Below, piece by piece: positions 54,827-63,507 of a stretch of 64,000 nucleotides of DNA. This DNA comes from Pseudomonas putida (lineage in GTDB: Bacteria > Pseudomonadota > Gammaproteobacteria > Pseudomonadales > Pseudomonadaceae): NCBI RefSeq assembly GCF_009883635.2, contig NZ_CP026115.2, positions 1,302,001 through 1,366,000 of the forward strand, given 5' to 3'. The translations under genes and the position numbers were made by a program. Positions within the stretch are counted from its first letter, which is position 1, and each line of letters starts with the position of its first letter. The notes beneath the pieces were generated by a model. That model was not told the origin of the DNA. It worked only from the letters and a program-made list of their open reading frames with translations, and made no database searches.

Positions 54827-56509
54827 ATGCCATGCCGACTCTGTCACTCCGCCAACAGACTGTTCGCCGGCTGCCTGGCTGGCATGCTGATCTCCCACAC
54901 CGTCCTGGCTGACGACCCCGCCAGCCTGCAACTGCGCGACCAGCAGCAATCCCTGCGGCATTTCGAACAGCAACAGCGGCTCAAGCGCTGGCAGCAGCAG
55001 CAGCCCCTGTCCGAGCGCAACGAGCAAGCCCCCGCCCAGCCAGCCGACAGTCAGTGCTGGGCCGTGTCCGGCCTGCGCATCGTCGGCAACCGCCAGCTTC
55101 CGAATCAGGCGCTTGAGCCCGCTCTACGCGAGCGGCTTCTGCCCTGCATGGGCATCGATGACATCAATAGCCTGCTCAGGGGCATCACCCAGCGGTATGT
55201 CAACGCAGGGTTCCCGACCAGCCGTCCCTACCTGCGCCAACAGCCTCGTAATGATGCGCCAATAGACGTCGCCATCGTCGAAGGTTTCGTCGAATCCATC
55301 GAGCTCGCCGGCCCAGCGTTGCCGCTGTCGTTGAACGGCGCCTTCCCTAGCGTACTGGGCCAACCGCTGTACCTGCCCGACCTCGAACAAGGACTCGACC
55401 AGCTCAATCGACTGCGCGCCTACGACCTGAGCATGGACCTGCTGCCAGGCGAACTGCCGGGCGGCACCCGAGTAGTACTGCAACCGCACCCGCTCGGCTC
55501 GCGCTGGCATCTGGACAGCCGCCTGGACAACCGCGGCAGTGAGCTGACCGGCCGCCACCGCCTGAACCTGAACCTCGGCCTGGACAGCCCGCTGGAGCTC
55601 AATGACGACCTGCGAGTGTCGTTGCTCTCCAGCGTTTTCCACGCACCCGGCCAGGTGCAAGGCATCACGTTGTACTACAGCGTTCCTTATGGCCCCTGGA
55701 CCTTTGCCCTCAACGCCAGCCAACTGACCTACGACGCACCGCTGCCGCACAGTCGGCAGTCCAGCGACGGCAGCAGCAGCTACCAGGGCCTGAGCATCGA
55801 GCGAGTGCTATGGCGCAACCAGCAAGGCATGCTCAGCGCCAGTGCACGGCTGGACCGCAAGCAGCTGATCAACCGCGGCGCGGGTGCCGTCATTACCCAG
55901 CAAAGCCCGACACTCACCAGCATTGAGGCTGGCATCAACCTGCTGTGGCTCGAAGGTGGTTTATGGAACGGGTATGTGGGTGTTGCTCAAGGCCTGGACT
56001 GGTTTGCTGCCGACGAGTCGCCATTGGGAGCGGAACGCCTGCGCCCGGATTTTCGCAAGTACCGCGCCAGCCTGCTGCACCTGCGTCAGGGGCCGCCTGA
56101 CACACCTTGGCGCTGGCAAAGCGAACTGGCCCTGCAATACAGCGAACACGCGTTGCCCGCCGTCGAGCAGCTACTTGTCAGCGACGACTCGACCGTACGT
56201 GGCTTTCGCCTGCAAACCTACTCCGGCGCCAGCGGCGCGGCCTGGCGCAATACCTTCAGCCAACCGCTACCGGCGAACTGGGCCCACCCCCTGCAGATAC
56301 GCCCTTACTTCGGCCTAGATGCGGGCTGGACCCGGCCAGCGACTGGCAAACCTTCGCAACGCCTGGCAGGCGCAGCCGCCGGCATCGAACTGAGCCTGCC
56401 GGATGCCCGGCTGCGCCTCGACTACCAACGCGCCCTCTACACCAGCGACCTGCCCCGCTCCCGCCTGGAGCCTGGCTTCTGGGTACTGGAGTGCGCCCTG
56501 AGCATCTGA
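54827..56509 (+). CDS. hlpB: TpsB outer-membrane transporter (HlpB-like)
   Basis: A 560-residue ShlB/FhaC-family Omp85 protein that exports its TpsA partner. Signal peptide about residues 1-27, a Gln-rich linker (QQQSLRHFEQQQRLKRWQQQQ shortened here), a POTRA region (CWAVSGLRIVGNRQLPNQAL, RGITQRYVNAGFPTSRPYL) and a 16-strand barrel ending ELSLPDARLRLDYQRAL. The L6 loop motif is STVRGFRL (VRGF). ATG 54827 has GAGGG 6 bases upstream; a TTG at 54812 is less likely. It stands 30 bases before its TpsA gene. The symbol is by analogy with P. putida HlpBA. Confidence 0.9.
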   Translation: MPCRLCHSANRLFAGCLAGMLISHTVLADDPASLQLRDQQQSLRHFEQQQRLKRWQQQQPLSERNEQAPAQPADSQCWAVSGLRIVGNRQLPNQALEPALRERLLPCMGIDDINSLLRGITQRYVNAGFPTSRPYLRQQPRNDAPIDVAIVEGFVESIELAGPALPLSLNGAFPSVLGQPLYLPDLEQGLDQLNRLRAYDLSMDLLPGELPGGTRVVLQPHPLGSRWHLDSRLDNRGSELTGRHRLNLNLGLDSPLELNDDLRVSLLSSVFHAPGQVQGITLYYSVPYGPWTFALNASQLTYDAPLPHSRQSSDGSSSYQGLSIERVLWRNQQGMLSASARLDRKQLINRGAGAVITQQSPTLTSIEAGINLLWLEGGLWNGYVGVAQGLDWFAADESPLGAERLRPDFRKYRASLLHLRQGPPDTPWRWQSELALQYSEHALPAVEQLLVSDDSTVRGFRLQTYSGASGAAWRNTFSQPLPANWAHPLQIRPYFGLDAGWTRPATGKPSQRLAGAAAGIELSLPDARLRLDYQRALYTSDLPRSRLEPGFWVLECALSI

Positions 56510-56539
56510 TTCACCCACAACAAAAAAGAGAACGAGAAC

Positions 56540-59500
56540 ATGCAGATACTCTCGCCATTGCCGTCTACCCGCCCGGATACCTTGCGCTGGGCCATCTTCC
56601 TCGCCCTGCTCGGCCCCACCAGCGCTCTCGCGCAGGGTGGGCTGGAGGCCGCCACCGGCCCCGCAGGCACACCCATCATCAACAACGATCATGGCGTACC
56701 GGTGATCGACATCGTTCCGCCCAACGCCAGTGGTCTGTCGCACAACCAGTTCCTCGACTACAACGTCGCCCGCCCCGGTGTGGTGCTGAACAACGCCCTG
56801 CAGGAGGGCCAGTCGCAACTGGCTGGAGCGCTGGCCGCCAACCCGCAGTTCCAGGGCCAGGCAGCGTCGACCATTCTCAACGAGGTGGTCAGCCGCAACG
56901 CCTCGCTGATCGAAGGCCCGCAGGAAATCTTCGGCCGCCCTGCCGACTACATCCTGGCCAACCCCAACGGCATCACCCTCAATGGCGGCAGCTTCATCAA
57001 CACCACCCGCGCCGGGTTCGTGGTCGGCACACCCGAATTGCAGGAAGAACAGCTGCGCCATTTCAACACGCTGAACGCCGGAGGCATCCTGCAGGTGATG
57101 CAGGGCGGCCAGGCCAATGCCGAGGGTGCACTTGATCTGATTGCCCCCAAAGTGGACCAGCAGGGCTTGCTCATGGCCAAGGATGATCTCAACGTGACCG
57201 TTGGCCGCAATCGCATCGCTCACATCGATGGCCAGGTCCTCGAACACCTGCCGGGCACCCCGTCGAGCATCGACGCCAACCTGTTCGGCGCCATGCGCGC
57301 CGGGCGCATTCGCGTGGTGAGCACTGCCGAAGGTGCAGGCGTGCGCATGGGGTCGAAGATAAGGGCCGACAACGGCATCGCCATCCACTCGGCCGGCTCA
57401 TTGGACGTCAGTGGCACAGCCGACAACCCTGCCGAACTGCGCAGTGAACAAGGCACCCTGTTGTTAACCGCTGCCGACGACCTGACCTTGAGCGCCACCG
57501 ACGGCAAGGCCGAGCGCATCGAAGCCACGGCCGGCAAGAAACTCACCCTGGACGCCAGGACCCGCGAAAACATCAGCCACGACCGCGACAGCTGGAACAA
57601 GAAGTTCCTGTTTATCACCCGCGAAACGTACAGCCGCGACAGCACCACCACCGAACGCCAGCAACGGGGTGTGCAGTTGCAGGGTAGCGACAGCATCACC
57701 TTGCAGTCCGGCGCCGACATGCGCCTGGTCGCCGCCGAGGTGAAGACAGGCGGTGACATGACCCTCGACAGCGGTGCCAACCTGGACATCGCGGCCGGCA
57801 TCGACAGTAATCAATTCAAGGAACGGGTGCGCCATCGCAAGGACCTCTGGCGCGGCGACAGCGATACCGACACGTACACGGAAACCGCACGGCCCAGCAC
57901 GCTGAATGCCCAACGTATGACGGTCAAGGCCAAAGATACCCTCAAGGTCGCGGGCAGCACCCTGCATAGCCGCGCCGACATGGACCTCAACGCCAGGCAG
58001 ATCGAGGTCGGCACAACCGCCCTGCAGCAACGCAGCAACGACGGCAACTACCGAGGCGACCTGGTCTCCGGCGCTTTCTTCGGCAGTCGCAAGGGCAGCG
58101 ACACCGAGGGCCAGAGCGTTGCCGGCAGCAGCGTCACTGCGGATGGCAAGCTGAATGTCCGTGCTGACCAGGTCAGCATCAAGGGCAGCACTGTGCACGG
58201 CAATGAAGATGCCGTGCTGTACAGCGAAAAAGGTGCGCTGGCGATCGAAGCGGACCATGGCAGCAGCCGTTCTACCGAGCGCAATAGCGACAGCAAACTG
58301 TTCGGCCTGTTCGGCAGTGATCACGAGAGCAGCACACGACAACAGCAGGTGCTGGTCAGCGATGTCAGCTCGTCCAGCAACCTGCGCCTGGCCAGTGCCG
58401 AAGAGCTGCGCATCCAGGGTGCCAAGGTCGAGGCCGGCGAGCATTTGCAGGTTGAAGCCAAGGGCGACGTACTGATCGGCAGCGCGCAAGCGGTCAACGA
58501 AAGCGAAAGCCGCGATCAGCAACATGGATTGACTGCCAGTGCCCGGCAAACCCAGGTAGCCGAAGACGGTAAGCCGCAGTCACGCCAGTATGCGGCGGGC
58601 GTGGCGTATGAAGTGGTCACCGGTAGCGAAAAGGTGCGCGACACCACGCAAGTCGCCAGTGAACTGAAGGGGGCTACGGTTGGCCTGAGCAGCGAGGGGC
58701 ATCTGCAAGTCAACGGTTCCAAGGTCCAGGCGGGTGCGGGCGACCTCGACGTGAAAGCCAGGCAAGTGACGTTGGGCGCCACCCGCAATGAGCGCGAATC
58801 GACCACCAGCACAAGCCAGAGCGGCGGCGGCTTGACCGTTACGGGCGGCATCGACCGCCTCGGCAGCCTGTTCGAGGGCCATCACAACAGCACCGGGGTG
58901 ACCGAACGCGACAGCAAGGCCCAGCGCAGCGAACTGCAGGCCAGCGGCAACGTCAACCTCGATGCTGACGAACTGGTGACCGAAGCAGCACGTGTCACGG
59001 CCGGGGACACCCTCAAGGTCACCGCCAAGCGCATCGAAAACCGTGCCGTCCAGGATAATCACGAACGGGAAGAACTGCGCAACGAATGGTCCGGCAGCCT
59101 CGGCGCCAGCGTCGAATACCGCGACCTGACCCGGCCGATCGAACGGTTGGTGCTGGGCGAAGAGGCCGCGCGCTTCCAGCAGGCATCGCCCGAAGACGCC
59201 ATGGCGGCACCCAGCGTCGGTGCCGACATGACCGTCGAGCACCTCAAGCGCCTGGAAAACCAGCGCCGTGGCATTGCCCAGGTGAGTGAGCTGTCGGGTG
59301 CGAAGGTCGAGGTCAAGGCCGACACGATCGACGACCAAGGCACCGCCTGGCGTGCCAATGCCGGCCAACTGCAGATCGATGCCCAGGAGCACACGATGCG
59401 TGCCGCTGAAAATACCCAGGACGACAGCGTGCAGCGTCTGGCCTTTGGCGGTGACCTGCGCCTCGACACCAGCTCCGGCAGTGACCTGAACGGGCGCGGC

Positions 59501-61063
59501 GCGGGCAAGGGCGGTTCGCTGGACAAGCAGGCAACGGCCAGCACCGCGGTACCTGGCAGCCTTTACGGGCAACAGGGCATTCAGGTCCAGCTGGGTAGCG
59601 ATGGCCAGTATGAAGGCACACGCATGGATGGCGGTGAAGGCGAGGTGGTCATCCACAGTGCTGGCAACCTGTCGCTGACCCAGGCCAACGACCGCACCGA
59701 AGAGCTGACACGCCAGCTTGACGGCAACGCTTGGGCCAAGGTCGGCAACCGCCCCGGCAGCACCGGTTTCGATGGCCGTGGCTACCTTGACCACGTGCAG
59801 CAGCAAACGGTGCAAGCCAAGGCCCACGTGGCACAGATCGACGCCAAGGGTGAAGTGCGCCTGAGCAGCGCGGGTGATCTGTTGCTGGAAGGCACCCGTA
59901 TCGGCAACCGCGAAGCCAAGGTGGGCGATATTCGCCTGCACAGTGATGGCCGCCTGCAGGTCAAGGCAGGCAACGACACCCAGCAAGCCAGCGGCGGCAA
60001 ACTGGGCGGAGGCCTGGAACTGGCAGCCAAGATGGGTGAGACAAAAGGCGGCGGCATCGGTGGCCACTTCAGCCATGGCACGCAGGATGAAAGCGCTCGC
60101 CAGGCCGTCGATGCCCAGTTCGCCAGCGCCGGCAAGTTGACCCTCAGCAGCACTGCTCGCGAGGACATTGCCTTGCACCTGGAGGGCTTGCAGGCAGCCG
60201 CCGAGCAGATCGAGTTCAACGCATCCAGCGGCGGCATGCTGATCGAGGCCTCTTCCAATCAGGAGCAGCGCAACAATCTCGACATCACCGCCGGTGCCGG
60301 TTTCAACATGACCGCAGGCACCACCGACACCCGCGGTCTGCATGGCCGGGCCAAGGTCGAGCTGGACAAGCGCGACAACCAGACCTGGAACGCCAGCAAC
60401 CTGCGCGCCGAAACCATCGACCTGCAAAGCCGCGGTGATACCCGCATTGAAGGCGCCAGTCTCGAAGCCGGGCACATCACCGGCGCCGTCGATGGCGACC
60501 TGCGCATCGTCAGCCGCAAGGACAGCGTCGATACCCTGACGGTGAAAGGCGATGCACGCCTGAGCCAGGAGAAGAACCCGCAGGGTTACCTCAACGCCGC
60601 CACCTCGCTGGCCGGGCCACTGGGTGGCAAGGTCAAGGACAAGGCGGGGTCGGCCTTGAGCAAGGCCGACCCAGGTTTCTCGCCGACCTTCAGCCTTGAT
60701 GTGTCGCACGTGCAGCGCGACAGCGTGGGCCAGCAGGCGGTGCTCAAGGGCAGTGACGGTGTCCAGCTGAAGGTGGGCGGTGATGCCCAGCTGGTCGGCG
60801 CCCGCCTGCAGTCGGCCAAGGGCGCGGTCGCGCTCGATGCCGGCTCGTTGAGCCGGGAAACCCTGAGTGGCAATGACTACCGTCGGGATGTGTCGGTGGA
60901 TGCCTCCAATTCGCCAGTGGACCTGGGCACGGCTATTGCCGAGATCGCCAAGGGCAAAGGCGCGGCGGATGGCGAGAATGGGCTGGACCTGGGGTTGTTG
61001 AGGACCAGTGGGCATAGTCGGAATGAGCAGTGGGTTTCGAGTGTGCAGGGCAAAGTGGAATAG
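56540..61063 (+). CDS. hlpA: TpsA exoprotein, filamentous-hemagglutinin type (HlpA-like)
   Basis: A 1507-residue secreted protein. Signal peptide (WAIFLALLGPTSALAQ), then a TPS secretion domain of about 250 residues with VLNNALQEGQSQLAG, RPADYILANPNGITLNGG (NPNGI motif) and RAGFVVGTPEL, which is recognised by TpsB POTRA domains. The rest is a long beta-helix of hemagglutinin-type repeats (SITLQSGADMRLVAAEVKTG, LNARQIEVG, RLQSAKGAVALDAGSLS). It ends VQGKVE without a VENN motif or toxin-like C-terminus, and no immunity gene follows. In P. putida KT2440 the HlpBA pair has been linked to seed and root colonisation, so adhesion is the likely role. Confidence 0.88.
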   Translation: MQILSPLPSTRPDTLRWAIFLALLGPTSALAQGGLEAATGPAGTPIINNDHGVPVIDIVPPNASGLSHNQFLDYNVARPGVVLNNALQEGQSQLAGALAANPQFQGQAASTILNEVVSRNASLIEGPQEIFGRPADYILANPNGITLNGGSFINTTRAGFVVGTPELQEEQLRHFNTLNAGGILQVMQGGQANAEGALDLIAPKVDQQGLLMAKDDLNVTVGRNRIAHIDGQVLEHLPGTPSSIDANLFGAMRAGRIRVVSTAEGAGVRMGSKIRADNGIAIHSAGSLDVSGTADNPAELRSEQGTLLLTAADDLTLSATDGKAERIEATAGKKLTLDARTRENISHDRDSWNKKFLFITRETYSRDSTTTERQQRGVQLQGSDSITLQSGADMRLVAAEVKTGGDMTLDSGANLDIAAGIDSNQFKERVRHRKDLWRGDSDTDTYTETARPSTLNAQRMTVKAKDTLKVAGSTLHSRADMDLNARQIEVGTTALQQRSNDGNYRGDLVSGAFFGSRKGSDTEGQSVAGSSVTADGKLNVRADQVSIKGSTVHGNEDAVLYSEKGALAIEADHGSSRSTERNSDSKLFGLFGSDHESSTRQQQVLVSDVSSSSNLRLASAEELRIQGAKVEAGEHLQVEAKGDVLIGSAQAVNESESRDQQHGLTASARQTQVAEDGKPQSRQYAAGVAYEVVTGSEKVRDTTQVASELKGATVGLSSEGHLQVNGSKVQAGAGDLDVKARQVTLGATRNERESTTSTSQSGGGLTVTGGIDRLGSLFEGHHNSTGVTERDSKAQRSELQASGNVNLDADELVTEAARVTAGDTLKVTAKRIENRAVQDNHEREELRNEWSGSLGASVEYRDLTRPIERLVLGEEAARFQQASPEDAMAAPSVGADMTVEHLKRLENQRRGIAQVSELSGAKVEVKADTIDDQGTAWRANAGQLQIDAQEHTMRAAENTQDDSVQRLAFGGDLRLDTSSGSDLNGRGAGKGGSLDKQATASTAVPGSLYGQQGIQVQLGSDGQYEGTRMDGGEGEVVIHSAGNLSLTQANDRTEELTRQLDGNAWAKVGNRPGSTGFDGRGYLDHVQQQTVQAKAHVAQIDAKGEVRLSSAGDLLLEGTRIGNREAKVGDIRLHSDGRLQVKAGNDTQQASGGKLGGGLELAAKMGETKGGGIGGHFSHGTQDESARQAVDAQFASAGKLTLSSTAREDIALHLEGLQAAAEQIEFNASSGGMLIEASSNQEQRNNLDITAGAGFNMTAGTTDTRGLHGRAKVELDKRDNQTWNASNLRAETIDLQSRGDTRIEGASLEAGHITGAVDGDLRIVSRKDSVDTLTVKGDARLSQEKNPQGYLNAATSLAGPLGGKVKDKAGSALSKADPGFSPTFSLDVSHVQRDSVGQQAVLKGSDGVQLKVGGDAQLVGARLQSAKGAVALDAGSLSRETLSGNDYRRDVSVDASNSPVDLGTAIAEIAKGKGAADGENGLDLGLLRTSGHSRNEQWVSSVQGKVE

Positions 61064-61391
61064 AGGTTTAGGCGCAGAGGTGTCTGCCTTGAGATATTCA
61101 GCGCCTGTGAGATCGAGCGCCGCCCGCGCGGCGCATCGCGAGCTTTGCTCGCTCCTACGTCTGTTTCGGGCCAGTAACGCCTGTAACAGGCGCGCGCGAC
61201 CGCCTTGTTGGTACGACGCAATATCGCGCCATGCGCCAAGACGTTCGCTCGCAAAACCCACAGGAATAATTGGCCCGAAACAAACGTAGGAGCGAGCAAA
61301 GCTCGCGATGCGCCGCGCGGGCGGCGCTCGATCTCCCAAGCGCAGAAATTGTGATGGCGGGCACATGGCAGCCCAGCCCCAATCCCCCGCC
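61064..61391. other. Intergenic region without a gene, filled by a long inverted repeat
   Basis: No credible coding sequence. Possible short frames on both strands translate the repeat arms into the same Arg/Ser-rich string (ARAAHRELCSLL) and are rejected. The stretch consists of two 65-base repeat arms, a 97-base spacer, and short flanks to hlpA and gspN, whose genes converge here. Confidence 0.8.
61109..61335. repeat. Near-perfect 65-bp inverted repeat
   Basis: Arms 61109-61173 and 61271-61335 are reverse complements at 64 of 65 positions (the mismatch is in ACGTCTG against ACGTTTG). Each arm contains the palindrome GAGCGCCGCCCGCGCGGCGC found elsewhere in the window at 8954 and 32011. The spacer holds a small palindrome GCCTGTAACAGGC (61179-61191). 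Confidence 0.95.
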
Positions 61392-62051
61392 CTACCAACG
61401 CACCTCCCGCTGCCCCGCCAGCGCCTGCGGCCCCAGCCACTGTGCGCCCCGCAGCACCGGCGTCAACACCGACTCATTCTGCAAGTTGAAGGCCACCTGC
61501 GCCCTGCGCCCCTCCAGGTCTGCCTCCAGCGACATTTCATGTTGCCCCTGCTGCACCAATTGCCCGCGCAAGCGCCAGCCTGCACGGCAATCCATCTCTA
61601 TCCAGCCTTGCCCCAACCCCAGCGACCACGGCTCACTCAACGCCAGGTCGGTCACGCTCACCCGCCCTTCGCTGCTTTGACACTGGCGCCCCGAACCCTG
61701 CATGCGCAGCACCCCTTGCCACTGCCCGGCCACGCGATATTCCGTCAGTACCGTCGCCTGGGCACTCAACGCCGCTGCTTCCAGCCGCCAGTTCCATGGC
61801 CAACCTTGAGCGCGCAATTGCCAGGCCTGCCCCTGAAAACCGAGCTGCGCATCGGCCTGCATGCGCCATGGCCGCAACGCCCAGCGCACCGGCCCGACCG
61901 GCCCCATTTGCTGCGCCTGGCCTTGCCACACGCTGCCACTGACATCACGAGCCGGCAGGCCAACCCCACGCGCCACCCAGGCAGCCGGTAGCTCGATCAG
62001 CAAGGTCAGCGTGAACACCAACCCGCACCACAACAGTCCACGACGGCTCAT
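61392..62051 (-). CDS. gspN: Type II secretion protein GspN
   Basis: A 219-residue inner-membrane protein with one N-terminal TM segment (GLLWCGLVFTLTLLIELPAAW) and a periplasmic beta-rich domain containing GSVWQGQAQQM, WALRPWRMQADAQLGFQG and LRLRMQGSGRQCQSSEGR-like sequence. This fits GspN. GspN is a variable component and not essential in every system. ATG 62051 overlaps the gspM stop (ATGA). It is the last gene of the cluster seen here. Confidence 0.82.
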   Translation of the reverse strand: MSRRGLLWCGLVFTLTLLIELPAAWVARGVGLPARDVSGSVWQGQAQQMGPVGPVRWALRPWRMQADAQLGFQGQAWQLRAQGWPWNWRLEAAALSAQATVLTEYRVAGQWQGVLRMQGSGRQCQSSEGRVSVTDLALSEPWSLGLGQGWIEMDCRAGWRLRGQLVQQGQHEMSLEADLEGRRAQVAFNLQNESVLTPVLRGAQWLGPQALAGQREVRW

Positions 62052-62434
62052 GGCTGCAGCACCAGTTCGAAACGCAGCCCCTTGGCATCCTGCTCCAGCC
62101 CCCACTGCAACGGCTGCGCCCCTTCCGCGCGCAGGCTTTGCAACCAGCCCTGCAATACGCGCTCATCCGCAACCAGACCCCGTAGCTGCCAGCTTTTGCC
62201 TTGCACATCGACATCAGCCAATTCGATTCGCCGCGCCAGGGCTGACTGGCGCAAGCGTTCCAGGCTCATGCCGGGGCCACCCTGCAAACTTGCGGCCTGC
62301 GCTGCCAGCTCACGCCATTGGCTGAGCTCACGCCATTGCGCCAGGCCTCCGCGCAGGGCCAGGAAGGCGAGAAGCACGACGATCAGCCCCCCTGCAAACC
62401 ACAGCCGATGACGCTGCATCCACTCCCGATTCAT
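62048..62434 (-). CDS. gspM: Type II secretion protein GspM
   Basis: A 128-residue bitopic protein: a short cytoplasmic N-terminus, TM at about 13-30 (LWFAGGLIVVLLAFLALRGG), then a periplasmic helix and a small ferredoxin-like domain (ELADVDVQGKSWQLRGLVAD, EGAQPLQWGLEQDAKGLRFE). It has the size and layout of GspM, which pairs with GspL in the inner-membrane platform. It overlaps both gspL and gspN by ATGA. Confidence 0.85.
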   Translation of the reverse strand: MNREWMQRHRLWFAGGLIVVLLAFLALRGGLAQWRELSQWRELAAQAASLQGGPGMSLERLRQSALARRIELADVDVQGKSWQLRGLVADERVLQGWLQSLRAEGAQPLQWGLEQDAKGLRFELVLQP

Positions 62435-63507
62435 GAGGCCGCTCCCAGGTCGAACACCACCTGCCCGTCCTGTACCTGCACGGCAGCGTCGACAGCGTTG
62501 GCCATCTCGCTCCACGGCGGCGCGGCGCCATCGCCGTCCAGGCGCAGGTGCCAGCGTTGGCCATCGAAACGCACGGCTTGCAGGCGCCAGGCGGGATGCT
62601 CACGCAGCCAGGCTTGCAGGCGTACCTGCAGGTCTTCGAGCTGACGCTCGCGCAATTGCTGTTGCAGTCCGTTTTCCCGTAGACGCTTCAGGGCCTGCGC
62701 CGCGTGCCGGGGGCTGGCCTGCTCACCGGTGATCGCCAACACCTGCGCACGCCAGGTTTGTATTTGGCGCCATTGCTGGGTCAGCCAGAGGCCGCCCCAG
62801 ACGGTGGCCAACACCAGGCAAGCCGCAAGCAGGCGCTGCTGCTGCCGCGACACGCCCGGCAGCGAGTGCGCCTGGCGGGGGCGCTCAAGCAAGCTGGGCA
62901 GGTTGTCGAGTGGCGCCAACGCGACTGGCCAGGTGCCCGTCATCATTTGCTTATGCAGGCCCGACCACGGTTGCTGCGGCAACTCGCCCAGCTCAGCGGG
63001 CCAAGCCAACCAGTGTTCAAACCCGTCCTCGCCCAGCCCTTTGCACAGCGAGACCTCTGGCGTGCGCTGCCACTGCCAGAAACTGCACGGCTCGGGTGTT
63101 GGCAATAACTGGAATTCAGCCCAGCAGCAGTCCACTTGCAGCCCCCATTCGGCACATTGCTCGCGCCACGGCTCCAGCAACTGCCGCTCCACCGCCATCA
63201 GGCGTAATTGCCCCGCCTGACGCGACAGGCAGGCACACAGGATTTCATCCGGGTTCTGCAGCAAGCGGTCCTCCAGCAACAGCGGCCACTCGTCGCGCTT
63301 CAGGCCCGGCGGCGCCGCCAGTTGAAACTGGCTACAGCATTCCCCGGGGACGATCAGCGCCACCCGTGCCTGCACGTTCGCCGGAGGCTCCCCCTGCCCT
63401 TGGCGTCGGGCGCCATCCGCCTCGACCAGCAACCAGTCCCAGACCTCGCCCGGGCGCAGCAACAACCAGGGTCGAACTGGCGCAGTTCGGCGCCATTCAA
63501 ACTTCAT
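62431..63507 (-). CDS. gspL: Type II secretion protein GspL
   Basis: A 358-residue platform protein. A cytoplasmic actin-like domain of about 220 residues (WLLLRPGEVWDWLLVEADGA, WPLLLEDRLLQNPDEILCAC, QLLEPWREQCAEWGLQVD), one TM segment (LLAACLVLATVWGGLWLTQQW, about 228-248) and a periplasmic helix plus small domain (LQAVRFDGQRWHLRLDGDG). GspL recruits the ATPase GspE and binds GspM. It overlaps gspM (ATGA) and the upstream pseudopilin gene (ATGA). Confidence 0.88.
   Translation of the reverse strand: MKFEWRRTAPVRPWLLLRPGEVWDWLLVEADGARRQGQGEPPANVQARVALIVPGECCSQFQLAAPPGLKRDEWPLLLEDRLLQNPDEILCACLSRQAGQLRLMAVERQLLEPWREQCAEWGLQVDCCWAEFQLLPTPEPCSFWQWQRTPEVSLCKGLGEDGFEHWLAWPAELGELPQQPWSGLHKQMMTGTWPVALAPLDNLPSLLERPRQAHSLPGVSRQQQRLLAACLVLATVWGGLWLTQQWRQIQTWRAQVLAITGEQASPRHAAQALKRLRENGLQQQLRERQLEDLQVRLQAWLREHPAWRLQAVRFDGQRWHLRLDGDGAAPPWSEMANAVDAAVQVQDGQVVFDLGAAS

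Noticed and set aside
58580..61366. A 928-codon open frame on the minus strand
   Set aside because: It is antisense to the TpsA gene over nearly its whole length and runs into the inverted repeat; no domain or start signal was seen.
61008..61440. Several short open frames on both strands
   Set aside because: They translate the two arms of the inverted repeat into the same Arg/Ser-rich string and have no ribosome binding site.
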